The notes: generated by a model from the sequence alone, not told the origin. A stretch of 64,000 nucleotides of DNA from Distichodus sexfasciatus (GCA_032718565.1 JAVGVS010000020.1:622041-686040), one strand, 5' to 3'. Counted from the first letter of the stretch, positions 36,659-49,364 are shown. Made by a program: numbers and translations.

Positions 36659-37865
36659 ATCTCGTAATATGGGGTCTTTTTTGTCTCACATTGTAGTAGA
36701 AGAGAGTTACTAGAGGGTGTTGATGTCTAAGGCTTTTTGGGCTTCACGGATTTTGGAAATTCACTGTCCAAATCTGCCTGCCGTTATTCTCACCTAGTTC
36801 ACGCTCTTGCTCTCGTCATTTTACGACCCAAGGCAAAGCGGTATGGAAGCCTGCATCATCCTTCAGAAGAAAAAAAGGAATTCTATCAGAGGAAAGAATG
36901 TATGACATCTGGAAAAGCATCCGCTGTGCTCTATTTCCTATCACCTCTCTAGGTTAAGTGACCTGCAACCTTCTGTCCTGTCAAACCTGTACATATTCCA
37001 GGTCGAGGAACCGCATCGGTTTCGCTTCTCTAAACACAGTCGAGACAAGACTACTGCTAAAAGAGCCGAATGCTTTTCTTCAGGTACTTGAGTGAGCTCC
37101 ACATTTCAAACAGCACTAAACGTGTAGAGTATACAAAGCCACCTGCTAGACTTAACTCGCCGCCGTCTGCAAAGTTTCAAAATGAAATACGTTGACATTC
37201 AGGTTCAGCCGAAGCAAAACGTAGCAGTACGTGAGCCCTGACTGCTGCTCCCTGGGTGCTGATGAAGTAAAAAATATTATCTTGGAGCAATGTATCAGTT
37301 GCACACAATCTGAGTCAGCTAGCATTGGCACATTGCTTATGTCCCTCTCGAAAGTGGGGTTTGAACATTCTTTGTAGCTTGTAATTACAAAAACAGATAA
37401 CGTTAACATTTGATCATGAATTGAGATTTTACTGTGAAAACTGGTCAACATTCGCCAACGTTCTGAGCAAAGCTAAAGAGGTCCCTGTTTTTCACTCACA
37501 GTGTATAGAGACGTCATTAGCAGATCTTGTTTTAATCCCTTTTTTGTCGTACTCATGTAGCATCTAGGAAACCTGCTGAGACGTGAGCACTGTTAAAGAT
37601 AGCGTGCGTTTGATGTGGTGTTCAGAGTTGACGGAGTGAAAGCAATGGGAGTGTGTGATGTAGGAGGTGAGTTCTCTTCCCGCCTGACTGCGAAACATCC
37701 GGAACACTGCACCACCTCGACACAACAGGGGGGCGGCGATCAAAAGAGCAAACCCCATTCCCCTGGCGCGAACCCATACACATCCCACCTGAAACTGGCA
37801 CGGTTTTAGATAAAAAACAGAACACCTTTATAAAAATATCACTTTAGCAGGTTTTATTAGCCGTC

Positions 37866-37905
37866 ACCCCCTAATTTCAGAGACAGTTTCCCTGAGAGCA
37901 ACAAA
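37866..37905 (-). repeat. Possible SINE-C internal fragment
   Basis: CTAATTTCAGAGACAGTTTC and CCTGAGAGCAAC match the SINE-C interior seen at 42478-42508. Only about 35 bp, so weak. Confidence 0.4.
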
Positions 37906-38271
37906 ACGCAGGAGGTGGAGTCAACCCAAGAACGAGTGGTCCGGAAGCGAGTGGTCCTAACCTGTAGGTGTCAAATCAAAATAACATTTCAATGACGTTT
38001 GGAGGTTGAGTGTTTTTCATGTGTATGCTCTCTCCGTTTAGGCTTTCAGAGCCATACATTTTGATAAATACGGCCACAGATTTCTTGCTTCCTTGTTCAC
38101 CAAGGTAGACTCTATGATTTGACTCCATCTGGCAGCTGTTAAGAGCACACTGTGATGCAATGTATGTGTTCCACATGGTCACGGTAGCACATCAAAGATG
38201 CCACTACTGTCCTTCATCACAATTTAGAAAATGCCATCTTTACAAATATAGAAAAAATAGAAGTATTTTAT

Positions 38272-38450
38272 AAGGGGAGAAGGAAAAGAGAGTTTCAGCT
38301 GAGCTTGGTGTTTTGTAAAATTCAAGAATTTTGAAAGAGATTTTTTTTTTATTTTTATAGCAGTTCTTTCCCAATATCGGTTATCGGCCATATTAACTAT
38401 AATAATTTTATAGATATCGGCCTGAAAAACCAATATCAGTCAAGCTCTAG
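38272..38450. mobile_element. hAT-like MITE, same family as 16532, right-hand fragment
   Basis: Contains GAGTTTCAGCTGAGCTTGGT and ends with CCAATATCAGTCAAGCTCTA. The left end is missing. Confidence 0.6.
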
Positions 38451-39349
38451 CTATAACTAATTTAAATTAGATATTCAGCAATTCGAGTGGAACACACATC
38501 ACTAGTTATATATGTTTCTGCACACTGTGTTTTTCTATATTTGCATGTTATTCCTAAAGATAGTAAAAATGAGTAAAAATATTTCTCTTACCTTTCTTAG
38601 CTAACAAATATCCGTTCACTCGACATCTTTAAAATACTTTTAATTCAGTATTTTCCTTTTCATCACTGTTATAGTCGTTAATTTGTGATAGAAGTTTGTA
38701 TTTCCGGTCTCGGATGAAGAAAGGTAAAGCACATCAGCAGCAGCAGCCTGAAAAAGAAAGAGACTGTGTGAAGTGTAACTCTGTTTATTTGATGTGTGTT
38801 TAAGTGACCTTTGACCCAGCATGTAGAGAGTAGTGCATGTGTCAAGTCAGGAGGCGTGCAGTAAAAAGCTCTCTAGAGCATTGAGAGTGCATTTAGGCGG
38901 CAGTGTTTGCTCGAGCACCAGCACGAAGGAGTTCATTAGAGGACGATGTTGGTGCTGCAGCCTGGCAGGAATATAACAAGGCAACTGGAAATCTATACAT
39001 ACACACCTGCAGGAGAGAATAATGCTGAAACAACTTGCTGGTGATGGAGAACACTCACATAAACACACCGTTTTGTATCTTTCCAAGTACAGAAGTCGTG
39101 CAGTTATATAAAGCTATGCTAAGCCTAACTCTTCAAATCTAAACTCTATCTGTTGTGTCAAGAATGAAAGTCAAACATTTTCGCAAATTCAAGTTGAGCA
39201 CGTAAAGACAAGATATATTGCTTGCCAAAGTTCCTCTGTGCACTCAAAATTCTAGCTCTATAATAACTCCATAGTTCTGACATTTTCTGACACATTGCAA
39301 AGCGTAAAAGCAGAGTTAAGCGAGGACCAAGCAATCGAGCGTAATGCAC
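38451..39349. other. Intronic DNA without recognised features
   Basis: No repeat family or exon identified. Confidence 0.35.
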
Positions 39350-39353
39350 ATTT

Positions 39354-39986
39354 GTGACCCTCACAGCCCAAAACCAATTAAGCAGCCATAGCGGAGGTTT
39401 CAGAAAAACGACCGTTTATGTTGCATGGGATAAAAATTTGGATTTTTTGTTTTTAGTGTTTTGAAACAGTGGAAGGTCTATACTGTACTGTTGTGAATCA
39501 ATTTGGCTGAAAAACCTACCCTTTCCATCCTAAAAACGTGACTTTCTTGAGGTGAGGAATTCAATTCCAGCAGAATGTTAAAAGTTTCTGTTTTGACCGC
39601 TCTACTTCAATATTTCACGGTAAATCCACTGGTTGACTAAGCGTAGAATATTTCTCGGAATCCATCTTCGTCTCACGAGAGTTCCAGTTAATCGCAGGTA
39701 GGCTATCCGTGTGGCTGTGAATGCAGCGTAGGCTAAGCGTAAATCTGACGTGAGTCGGGACTGCTGCAAGCTGTGAGAGTGCCTTTCTGACGATAGTCCT
39801 TCAAGAGCAGATTTCTCCGTTTCTCACTTGGTGAGAGAAACCGACTCCTTTGAATGTGATATCTCATCATATGTAAAATCCAGATTCATTTCCATATAGG
39901 TATCATTTTGAAGGTTGATTTATGCCCTTTCATGAAAACATAAATAAAATTTGCGACAAGCGACTGGTTTTGCCGCGGAGGGTCAC
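39354..39986 (-). mobile_element. GTGACCCTCC terminal-inverted-repeat element, copy 2 (longer form)
   Basis: The right end, TTGCGACAAGCGACTGGTTT followed by TGCCGCGGAGGGTCAC, matches the inverted terminus of copy 1; the left end GTGACCCTCACAGCC is decayed. ATTT flanks both sides (39350-39353 and 39987-39990). Aligned in reverse to copy 1, it shares both arms (GTGGAAGGTCTATACTGTAC; GGTTGATTTATGCCCTTTC) but has about 330 bp more in the middle. No transposase frame. Confidence 0.75.
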
Positions 39987-39990
39987 ATTT

Positions 39991-41158
39991 TAAGAAAAGG
40001 TCACTTCCGCCCTATGTGGTGTACCAAATCAAATAGGCCGCATGTGACTCTCCATGTGCACTACCTAGTGTGTAGAGAGCTATTAAGCTATACTTCCTGA
40101 GATACTACATACCACATGATATGATAAGAGTGCCTCAACTACCCATACTATTAAATATACGGTACGCAGCTCAGGACTGGCTTATGTGCGAGCTCACATA
40201 CACTGGTGGGGCTTAGTTAAGTTACTTTAAAATGTTGAATGTGCAGGCAGGTTCAAGACCAAACTCTTGTCTCGGCGGTTACTCAACATTTGGCATAAAT
40301 AAAAGGTATACATTTAAGGCCAGTGCGGGCCGTATAAGTCACCTCAGACTTTGGACATGCCTGGTACGAGTGCTACCTTTATATTGTACAACCGTCGTCA
40401 TAAAACATCGACAAGCGTCGGTCCAATAACAATGACTTTAAAATAGTCTGTTTTTAAAAATTTGTATCAGCTTGCATCCAGCGTCCACCGCTTCCTCGCT
40501 TCATTCTTCCGCGATATTCCAGGAAAGTGAGATGCATTGACTGCAACAAGATTCAACACACACGTTAGCTTTCACCACAGCGCATCAACTGGCATGTTTT
40601 CCGCATTTTGCCAACTGCCAAAGGTTTTTCACCCTTTCCTGTATCCGGCTTGGGACCGGAGTTACACTGACTCGTGTATCCCCAGTGCCTGGGTTATATG
40701 AAAGTATTTCTGTTGTAGTCAATACAATTTTCTATGCCACATTTAAACATAACACCAACCAAGCTAAATTTGAATTTTGTTCATAGAAAGATAAATGCTC
40801 CCTTACACACCCTCAAAACTTCAGTGTTCACCCACAACATCCTCCTCCTAATTAAAACTGTCCATAAAGACCCCAAGTGTTCAACTGTAGTCAGTCAAGC
40901 AATGGACGTTGACTCGTTCAACGTTGTAACACGGTTTTCCCTCCCATCTGGACGTTCCAACCGCAGCTCTCGCTACTACAAGCTGATCGCGACTAATAAA
41001 AGCGGTTCGCTGATTAGCAACCGCTCATTATCCAAATGAGGTGTTGTAGAGCATGTCTCTCTGGAACAAATAGGTTTTAAAAAGCCCTGGCTGACCCCTA
41101 AACCGCTGGCTAAGCCGCTGGACTGCTAGGGTGACTCTTAGTGGAAAACACACTTATG
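39991..41158. other. Intronic DNA without recognised features
   Basis: A 101-codon open frame at 40734-41039 has no family resemblance and no splice context. No repeats recognised. Confidence 0.35.
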
Positions 41159-41605
41159 TAAGTCTGGGCAATACGACCTCGAATCAATATCGCGACTAAT
41201 TGCTACCTCGATTATGATTAATGTGAATTTTTTCCAGTCATGGATTCACGGATGATTTGTGCAAATTAAAATTAAACTATTAAATCTGAGATACTGGGTT
41301 TTTCTAAAGAAACCTTTGTGATTTAATAATACAGTACGTGGTTGTGTGCTTTTTGAAGGAAACAGTACACTTAGAACAGATCAAGGGAAAGTATTAACAG
41401 AGTTGTTTAAGTACTAACAGAACTTTAAAAAGAATCAAACTAACTGTCAATGCAAGAATGTGTTGATTAGACATTGTCAGTGTCTACACACTAAGCAATA
41501 TTTTAACAGAATAAAAAAAAAAAAAGTCATAATAGCTGTCTTGATCAAGATTCGCTATACGATTAGAGGTTGTGAATGTCTGATTCGATTAATTGCCCAG
41601 CCCTA
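41159..41605. mobile_element. hAT-like MITE
   Basis: The left end TAAGTCTGGGCAATACGACC and the right end AATTGCCCAGCCCTA are inverted relatives of the TAGGGCTGGGCAAT type. The interior has GATTCG/CGATTA sequences typical of such elements. The 8-bp flanks do not match, so the boundary or duplication has decayed. Confidence 0.65.
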
Positions 41606-42130
41606 TAACACTCACATCAGTCTATGATGAAGCAGGAGCTGTGAAGTCATGCTTGAAGTCGTAGTTTATAGAGCAATAGGAATCGATCTCATCACGCTGC
41701 TCTAGCGAATGCCAATTTTCGGACACGTGTTTGGTCGGCCAAAGCCCGACAGGCTATTGATCTGTTTATGAGAGCGGAGAATCTACACTCGGTGCTTTCG
41801 GACTGAAGAAAAGAGCTCTCCGTCAGGGAAGTTTGCACATCGAGAACACATAATTGCAAAAAGGGACCTCCTTTCCTTTTCACTGCCACTAAGTACCGCA
41901 AAGCTCTTTAAATATAGATCACTTGGCTTGACCACTTAGCTGTAAGCACAAATCTAAACACCTGACGCTCTTTTTTAAAATGCCCCCTGGCACTTAGTGC
42001 TGGAGCAACAATAACTGAGAGTAGGACAATTTTTCCAGTCGTTTTTGCTCTTTGTGGAGTGGAGAAACATTAGACCTCATTAACCAAACATTCTTAAGAA
42101 GAATAATGTTCTAAAATCCCACTTGTGTCT

Positions 42131-42350
42131 AAAGATGCAACGATCCAACTTTTTCAGTTCCGATACCAATGCTGATACCCAAAGCTCAAGTAGGCTCATT
42201 ATAGTGTTTATATTATTAATATATTATATTATTGATATTAGGCTTATTATCACAGACAAAACTCATATTTTAGCTGATAAACAATTATCAACAATCAACA
42301 ATAATCAGCGTTCTACTCACAATACAGCGATTTACCTGATCTTTTCAGTA
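42131..42350. mobile_element. hAT-like left-end fragment
   Basis: AAAGATGCAACGATCCAACT, then CAGTTCCGATACCAATGCTG, resembles a widespread teleost hAT end. No right end found before the SINE-C copy. Confidence 0.5.
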
Positions 42351-42426
42351 TTTATGCCGCTTTGAGTCATGTGTGGGGGATTGTGGGAAATGTAGTGCTT
42401 TCCCAGAAAGAGAGAATATATCTAGA

Positions 42427-42613
42427 TACATTTACAGCATTTAGCAGATGCTCTTATCCAGAGCAACTTACATTTCCTAATTTCAGGGACAGTTCCCCTG
42501 AGAGCAACTTAGGGTTAATGGTCTTGCTCAGGGACCCAGTGTTGGTAACACCAGAGGTCGGATTCGAACCCACAACCTCTTGGTCCAAAGGCGAGTGTTC
42601 TACCACTAGAGAA
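42427..42613 (-). repeat. SINE-C copy, near full length
   Basis: On the minus strand: CTAGTGGTAGAACACTCGCC (A box region), GGTTCGAATCCGACC (B box region), then the body to the end that reads ACATTTACAGCATTTAGCAG on the + strand. The best-preserved copy of this family, with both promoter boxes recognisable. Confidence 0.85.
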
Positions 42614-42616
42614 CAC

Positions 42617-42795
42617 TAAGTTGAAAGATACTAAGTCGAATAATGAGAAAGTTTCTCGTTATTTTGAGATACTAAGTTGAATAATGTGAAGGTTTTTCGT
42701 TATATTGAGATACTAAGTCGAAATAATGAGAAAGTTTCTCGTTACGTTGAGATACTAAGTCGAAATAGTGAGAAAGTTTTTCGTTATATTGACTT
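42617..42795. repeat. Tandem repeat of a ~45-bp partly palindromic unit
   Basis: About four units containing ATACTAAGTCGAAATAATG and AGAAAGTTTCTCGTTA. Each unit has internal inverted symmetry (GAGAAA/TTTCTC). Begins directly after the SINE-C copy. Confidence 0.85.
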
Positions 42796-43525
42796 ATTTA
42801 TTTTTTTTATATGGCGGAAACGGGCTTCCATAAGATACAGTAGTTATATCATTTATCGTGATATAGCTTGTAAATATTGCAATATTACTTTTAAGCCATA
42901 TCGCCCAGTCCTAGGTCAAAGCTTGAACCAAACACCGTTTTTACCCCAATCATCTTGTCGAAGTGTTACATCCGAGGCTTGTTTTGTGGCCTTTTTTAGT
43001 CTTTTTTTTTACCAGCTGTTTCCCACGAATCCCACCCCTACTATTCATTCAGTGACCCTCACATCAACATTTAAACCCCTTACCGGACTGTCTTCACCTT
43101 TGTTGACCTGTGCACCGAACTAACACTGTGTGTGAGTGTGTATTTGTGTGTGTGTGTGTGTGATAGATGGCGTCCTTGGACAACTCCAGCCATGATGAGG
43201 CCGCCGTGGCCACATTTGTTTTTATGACACCATGCATCACGGCATGCAGACACCGTCCTCTGTGCTGAAGTTCTACGTAGGGGGCTTTGTGAGATAGAGC
43301 GCCTAAATTACAGCTACAGAGACGCTGGCCAGTTCCAATAACGCAGCCAAGGACGGGAGCGCGATAAACACCATGGACATTTTTGCCTTTTTGGAGAATG
43401 GGTTTAAAAAAGAACTGGGAGTCACAGTTATGGAATGACGTCCATGCGGCAGTTTTGATTTTGGGGGGAGTTAATGAGTGATATAGGCAGGTCCCATATA
43501 GTGTAGTGGTTATGATGTCAGGTTT

Positions 43526-43684
43526 TATTTACATTACAGCATTTAGCAGACGCTCTTATCCAGAGTCACTTCGATTTCCTGATCACAGGGACAGTCTCCC
43601 TGGAACGATTGTGGTTAAAGATCTTGCTCCGGGACTTTCCTCCAGGAGGTTGGGTTCAAACCCACGACCTCTTGGTTCATAGGC
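43526..43684 (-). repeat. SINE-C copy
   Basis: On the + strand: TTACATTACAGCATTTAGCA at the start and GGGTTCAAACCCACGACCTC (inverted B-box region) near the end. Directly abuts a SINE-A copy in the opposite orientation. Confidence 0.8.
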
Positions 43685-43825
43685 GAGCAGTTGGTAGCAT
43701 AACGGTTAGGGACTTCGGCTTACGATTGGAAGGTCGCCGGTTCGTATCCCAGCCCGGTAAAGGTGCCACTGAAGTTCTCGTGAGCTAGGAACCTTCTCCA
43801 AGCACTGCTCCACAGACGCTACCCG
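43685..43825 (+). repeat. SINE-A 5' half
   Basis: Head GCAGTTGGTAGCATAACGGT, B box GGTTCGTATCC, and body to about CACTGCTCCACAGACGCTAC. The 3' half is missing. Confidence 0.8.
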
Positions 43826-44072
43826 TGGCGTATTTTCGCTTAAGCTGATAAAATTAAGGCCCAAAAACACTTCTTTTTTTCCAGAGGGCGTATTCAAAGC
43901 GAGTATGTTACGGTGACATTGTTTAATTTGGTGGGTTGTCTGTGAAATTAACTTTATTTATTATTATTTTTTTAATTTAACAAATGTATTGAAATACTCA
44001 CTTGCCTTTCTCTTGTTCATATAACTTGGTTAGTTTTGGTTCCATCAATAGTGACACAGCTGTTCTCTAAGA

Positions 44073-44548
44073 GGCCACGGTTACACCGGGTATTTACAGA
44101 AGTGGTTATTTCCTCCTCTCCGTTTTCAATAAAATCCTTGTTCAAATCAGATCCAAAACGTATTCATTTACACAAATCTGCATAAATATGCCGTCAACAG
44201 CTATAATAAGCATGCCAAACATATAGGCGGAAGTACAGCGTGAAGCATTAAGCCATGTTAGCCAATCAGAATCCTGAAAAAAGCAAAAGAATGAATGACA
44301 CGACTTCCTGTTCCTGTCGCTAATGCGTTTTCTGTCTCATACTGTGATGTTTGAAAACTTAAAACTTCGTTTTTCTCTGCCTACATGCAGACGTGAAAAC
44401 AGAGTTTTCCCAAATCTACGTTTTAGCCAGAGGTTTCAGAAATAATAGTTTTCAGTGAATTAAACCTCCGTTTTCGTGTAAATGGAATGCAAAAACTCAT
44501 GGACATATCATCGCTTTCCCAGAAACCCGGCTATGTGTAATCGGGGCC
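44073..44548. mobile_element. Harbinger-like MITE remnant
   Basis: The left end GGCCACGGTTACACCGGGT and the right end CCCGGCTATGTGTAATCGG plus GGCC are imperfect inverted repeats. The GGCC start and GTTACAC motif recall PIF/Harbinger MITEs. No clear 3-bp duplication. No transposase. Confidence 0.5.
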
Positions 44549-44699
44549 GTAGATTCATAATGCCTGTTTGGGGCTGACCGAGTTCCACTCATCATTTTGC
44601 ATCTGATAGGATCTTTCATCATGCTTTCATGTTGCTATTGATTTTCTCATTTGTTCAATATGAATGTACGAATGTGTGACGGATGCAATTTTGACGTTC

Positions 44700-44945
44700 G
44701 TGTTACTGTCTCATTGTGATGTACAGCCCCTCTCTGACCTCTCTCTTTCTCTCTCTCGCTTCTTCTGTGATGGCCGCTGTCAGGCACACCGTTGTCAGGT
44801 TGTGGTTTATGGGGTCAGGGTGTAAAGTGAGGAACAAAGTGTTCTGGGTAACCTTAAGTGTAATGGGCATTAATGAGATCTCTACCTGACCACAATAAAG
44901 CCTCCCTCGTGTCCACTGAGGCCTGACAAACTCGACCGCATCACA
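44700..44945. other. Candidate conserved non-coding segment
   Basis: Repeat-free apart from a short CT run, with AAGTGTAATGGGCATTAATG and similar homeodomain-type motifs. No coding signal. Confidence 0.2.
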
Positions 44946-45403
44946 ACTCAGCTCAAATCCCCTGTCAGAGCTTGTCCTCCTTTAGACGGCCGTCTGCAAA
45001 AGTGCTTGTCATGCCCAATTACGGTGCTGCTGTGTGAGTGAAAGTTATTGTTTTGTCCTAGTTTCGTCCTAAAATAACCACAGTTTACGGTTAATACGTC
45101 CTTGGTTGCAAATGCATATATGTTGAAATCTATGAACCATCTAATAACTGTATCAGAGACGTCCTTATGAAAGGATATCAAAGTTTGGGGAGGATGCTTT
45201 TAAACGATAGCTTCCCTTACAAGAATTTTAACCTTTGGCAATGTTGCCAAAAATGTTCAGCGAGGTCATATTTTCACATGCAAATTAGGTTTGTGGCAAA
45301 CTTGTAAATTTGTCACCAACAGTTCACTACAACTTTGCCGTTGCTGGTAATTGTTTTGGCAAATACATTTACCACTAGTGGCAAAAACATTTTGTTTTTG
45401 TAA

Positions 45404-45707
45404 GGCCTCGTTCACACGGACGTCTGAACCAGGCGTTTTTCTGCTCATTGGAGCAAATCAAAGCGTCCACACGGGCGTTCAGCACCGGCGTTCGGCCGGC
45501 TGCGCGTTCGGGTGGCATCAAATAAACACTCCATGCAACGTTTTCTTGGCGTCAAATGAAAGCGAGGAAAACGACGCTATTGCGAACGCCAGTGAAACGC
45601 TATTACGAACGCTAGTGAAACGCCAATCGAACGCAGCTACAAAATGCAGCAAAAACGCGTATGGCGTTCAGAGGGCGTTCATTTCGAACGTCCGTGTGGA
45701 CAAGGCC
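45404..45707. mobile_element. PIF/Harbinger-type MITE with TAA duplication
   Basis: The ends GGCCTCGTTCACACGGACGT and its near-perfect inverted copy at the right end are flanked by TAA (45401-45403 and 45708-45710). The interior has repeated GCGTTC/GAACGC motifs (CGAACGCCAGTGAAACGC twice in variant form). 304 bp. A 119-codon frame across it is fortuitous. Confidence 0.75.
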
Positions 45708-45806
45708 TAAGGGTCTTCATTTTATTTATGATTAGACGTAGATAAGCTACAGCAAAGCTTTTGTTTTAAGATATCAAATATGATGATGAAACATGATGTG
45801 AAGTAG

Positions 45807-46005
45807 GGCGGCACGGTGGTGCAATGCTTAGCGCTGCTGCCTCACAGTGAGTGAGAAGGTCCTGGGTTCGAGCCTTGGGTCTGCCTTGGGGCCTTTCCGT
45901 GTGGAGTTTGCATGCTCTCCCCGTGTTTGCATGAGTTTCCTCTGGGTGCTCCGGTTTCCCCTCACAGTCAAAAGGCATTAATTGGCGACTCTAAATTGGC
46001 CCTGT
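45807..46005 (+). repeat. Family B repeat copy, 5' part
   Basis: GGGCGGCACGGTGGTGCAAT head, B-box-like GGGTTCGAGCC, CCGTGTGGAGTTTGCATGCT, and GCGACTCTAAATTGGCCCTG. The best-preserved 5' half. The tail with the GAAT run is missing. Confidence 0.85.
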
Positions 46006-46895
46006 GTTTTTAATATTAAACATCATCTTCACATTGGGAACTTTGTCCGAACTATATAAAGACATCATTTTGTTAGCTTTGGAACAAAGTGTGCAGAAAT
46101 TAATATTTTTGAAACAGTGGTTTCGTGTAGATGAAAATTAATCTGTACTGACTTGGAAATTTGCTGAAAAGTATTGTTACATCCCTACTATGAAATAATT
46201 AGCAATACTGTGTTGTTTTCTGCATGTTACACGTCTTATACACATCCACAGAGAACCACTGACACATGCAAACACACATTCGAGAATGTCCCAATAATTA
46301 CCGGGGAAGTAATTTGGCTGTAAATGGCTCTGGAACCCCTGTGAAGTCATTAGGTAATCTCGTTAAGGACTAATGACCTCATTGGCTGCGTTCCCTTTCC
46401 TCCTGGCCCCGGGGCCAATCAGGGGCCAGCTCTCTACGGAACACCGGATGTCTCAGGGGTCTGTTTTTTTTTCTTGACACCCAAAACAAAATACAAGCAT
46501 CCGAAGGCCAGATATGGTTTCATCTTCAAAAAGAATGACACGTTTAATACGAATTTAGAAAATCACTTTGGAAGTGAACTTTTTGGCGGAATATCAGTTT
46601 TTGGCTTTTAATTCTTTAATCCTTCAACAATGGTGCAACGTCTGTTTGTGGTTCTTGCATGATGACTAATAATCGCTCACTTTACTAGATTATCCAATTA
46701 TCATGTTTTGGTTTTGTTTAACTGGGTTTTTTTTTATCTGCATGGGAGTCAAAAAAAGGAGCTTTGTACCTCTGTAACTTTGGCAAACGTCGACCGATTT
46801 TTAAAATTCTTCCAATATTGAACCTGAATTAAATTTGCAACAAAGTTATACTGTTATATATAAAACCTATATATTATATTGACACCTTCAACACC
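46006..46895. other. Intronic DNA without recognised features
   Basis: The segment 46290-46440 is of higher complexity (CATTAGGTAATCTCGTTAAG). No exon or repeat identified. Confidence 0.35.
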
Positions 46896-46910
46896 TTAAA
46901 TATTTAGTAG

Positions 46911-47030
46911 AGTTGTAGTCAAGACCACATAAACCAAGACCAATATGGCTGAGACCACAGTGTGTCGAGACAGAGACAAGACAAAGACTCTGAAGGGCCA
47001 AGACCGAGACCAGCCCAATGCACGTTTTAC
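46911..47030. mobile_element. Fragment of an AAGACC-rich DNA element
   Basis: GTAGTCAAGACCACATAAAC and later CCAAGACCGAGACCAG are typical of a teleost hAT-type element end. Boundaries not found. Confidence 0.4.
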
Positions 47031-48970
47031 ACCTTTTGCGCCTGTAGATTTATTTATTTTTTTTGTAACTTTTTTTGCTTTCTGTAGTATAAAAGTACTG
47101 AAACTGTAGATATAGCTACTAGAAGTAGTAAGAACAGTGTCTGTTTTATTGACTTGCAAAGTTTTTATTATGCAGAGATATTCTATGGCTTAGTGCTGTG
47201 AAAAAAATAGGGTTAGTGCCAGGCAAAAACACTTCTTTACCTATTTGGTATCCATCTGGATATAGAATTAAATTATTTGATAATAAATAATGCCTTTTTC
47301 CATGTTTACTTTTTCCCTTATTGATTACTCTCTAACGTTATGAAATGCAAAAAATAATAATTTCTGATCAATTGAAAATGAAGAAATACTAAAGTTTTGG
47401 GTAATTTTGAGAGGATTTGGAATCATTTTGTCCTATAAAATGAACTGCTTTTGGACTTTCTGTAAGAGAACTACATTTTTGTGCACGATGGTGTTCCATT
47501 GTCACAAGCGCTAATGCATGTGTTTACATCGTGAATAGTGTAATTAATGTGTTTTCGTACGTAATGTAATTAATGCATACTTCAGTTTTGGTGATGCTTT
47601 TGGTCATATTCACACAGAAATGCGAAACATTAAAAAGGCTTCACCAACTTTTAAGCACCAATGTACGTCCCGTTAACCGGCACTTTGTCTCAAGGCACAC
47701 TCAGCGCTTCCCGCTCGCTCGTGAATCTCGATGCCAAGTCCTGAGTGTTTGTATAATTTCGAGTGCCAAGTTTTACCTGCCAAGAGTGGCCGAGCTCGAG
47801 TCATCCATCTTTTAGAGGGAGGTCCAGACTCCGGTTTTGACGCGAACGTTAAATTAAAATGGCGGGGGCCAAAGAAACTGGGTCACCTGTACTTTAAGTG
47901 TTGAAGACACAACTTAGAAAATGAACATCATCCATCAAAGTGGCGAGTTGGTTGTTCTGGGCGGGAATTACTCTGCTCAACCGCAGGCCAATTACCAGGC
48001 GGCAGTTTTGGCAAACTATCGGAAAAGTGACGGAGCAGCTGACGGAAAATGTGCAACTTCAAGCTGTTTTCGTTCCTCTTCGAAATGCCTCAGAGGTTTG
48101 GTCCAAGTCTTGAAGGCGCGGTTTGGAGTATCAGCTCAATTACAGATGAATTCCTCGAGGTCTGGATGAGTTGATGCTGCAACAATCAATATTTTTTACA
48201 TGCATAACAGGGCTGTTTTGCTCAATCTCAACTGTGCCTGAAGAATGACTTGTTTAGAGATGATTACGTTCCTTGAGGAAATATTATCACATTCAATAAA
48301 ATCTGCTGATTTTTCTGGCCCGGCACAACACAAAATTTTTGACTTTTCAAGTATAAACAGGTTTGATATTCAGTGTTAAGAGATATTTAAGCAAACTGGG
48401 AATAAAATTGATTTTGTCATTACAGTCCAAGGAAACAGTTTTTATCCTCCAGTTCAAGCATTGCATGATATCTTTAAAAATGGCAAAATACAATAAAAAC
48501 ATAAAGGACAATTATCTATTGTCAACCCAGACCCAGAGTGACCAAGAAACAAACGTGTTATTTTCCATCTGAAAGTTCAAAACAATAATCCAAAATGACC
48601 AAATCCAAAAACCAAAATCCACAAGTAAGAATCTCAAAAAATAGGCAAAAAATAACAAGAAACCATAAATTGCTTGGTAATGCAGGAACACGTCACAACA
48701 ATACTTGGCAAACTTTCCAACAAAACAAAGGCCTTAAATACAGGAAGTAACTAGTCACGTGTCTAGAATTCAGGTGAGGCAGAACGCTGTGAAATCCTGC
48801 TGTGGATTCCGGATTCGGACTCTGTCCGCATGTGTGTACGCAATCCTGCATCAAGTCATGACATCAATGTGATTTTAGCTGTCTTAGTCCGTTTACACTT
48901 ACTATTTATACTTATTACTTTTGAGTTATTGCAATCCATTATTTCTTGCTTGAAACACGGTCAAGAACTC
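47031..48970. other. Intronic DNA without recognised genes
   Basis: No recognised exon. 48520-48780 is A-rich with recurring CCAAAA/CAAAAT words and may be an old retroelement piece, but I cannot assign it. Confidence 0.35.
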
Positions 48971-49278
48971 ACTATAAATGGCTGCGTATCTGGAGCAGCT
49001 GGAGAAGATTTCGTGGACAAAATCCTGTCTCGAAGACGTGAGAATCTATTTCAAACGCTGCCACTAATGCTAAGATGCGATTTCTCTCCATCTTGTCGAC
49101 TAAACTAGCGATCTCAAAGAAACATGTTGAAATAGGAACGAACGTGGAAGTGCCCGATGGCGCATTTTGTAACTTAGCAACAACGAGCGCTGAGAGAAAG
49201 CGCAGAGAAAGCGGTCTGGAAGATTTCTTGGAAGTTTTGGGTGCTTTCAGCGATAAAAACATGTTTGGTGGACACAGG
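48971..49278. mobile_element. Possible decayed DNA element ending GGTGGACACAGGCCC
   Basis: TGTTTGGTGGACACAGGCCC at 49259-49278 recurs in near-identical form at 27738 and looks like an inverted-repeat terminus. The left boundary is uncertain. Confidence 0.35.
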
Positions 49279-49364
49279 CCCTGTATGAGAACTCATTCCT
49301 AATGCTCAGTCCTAATTTTAGAATGCCAAGTCCTCCTTCCGCAGCTATTTTGGTGAAAGTAAAT

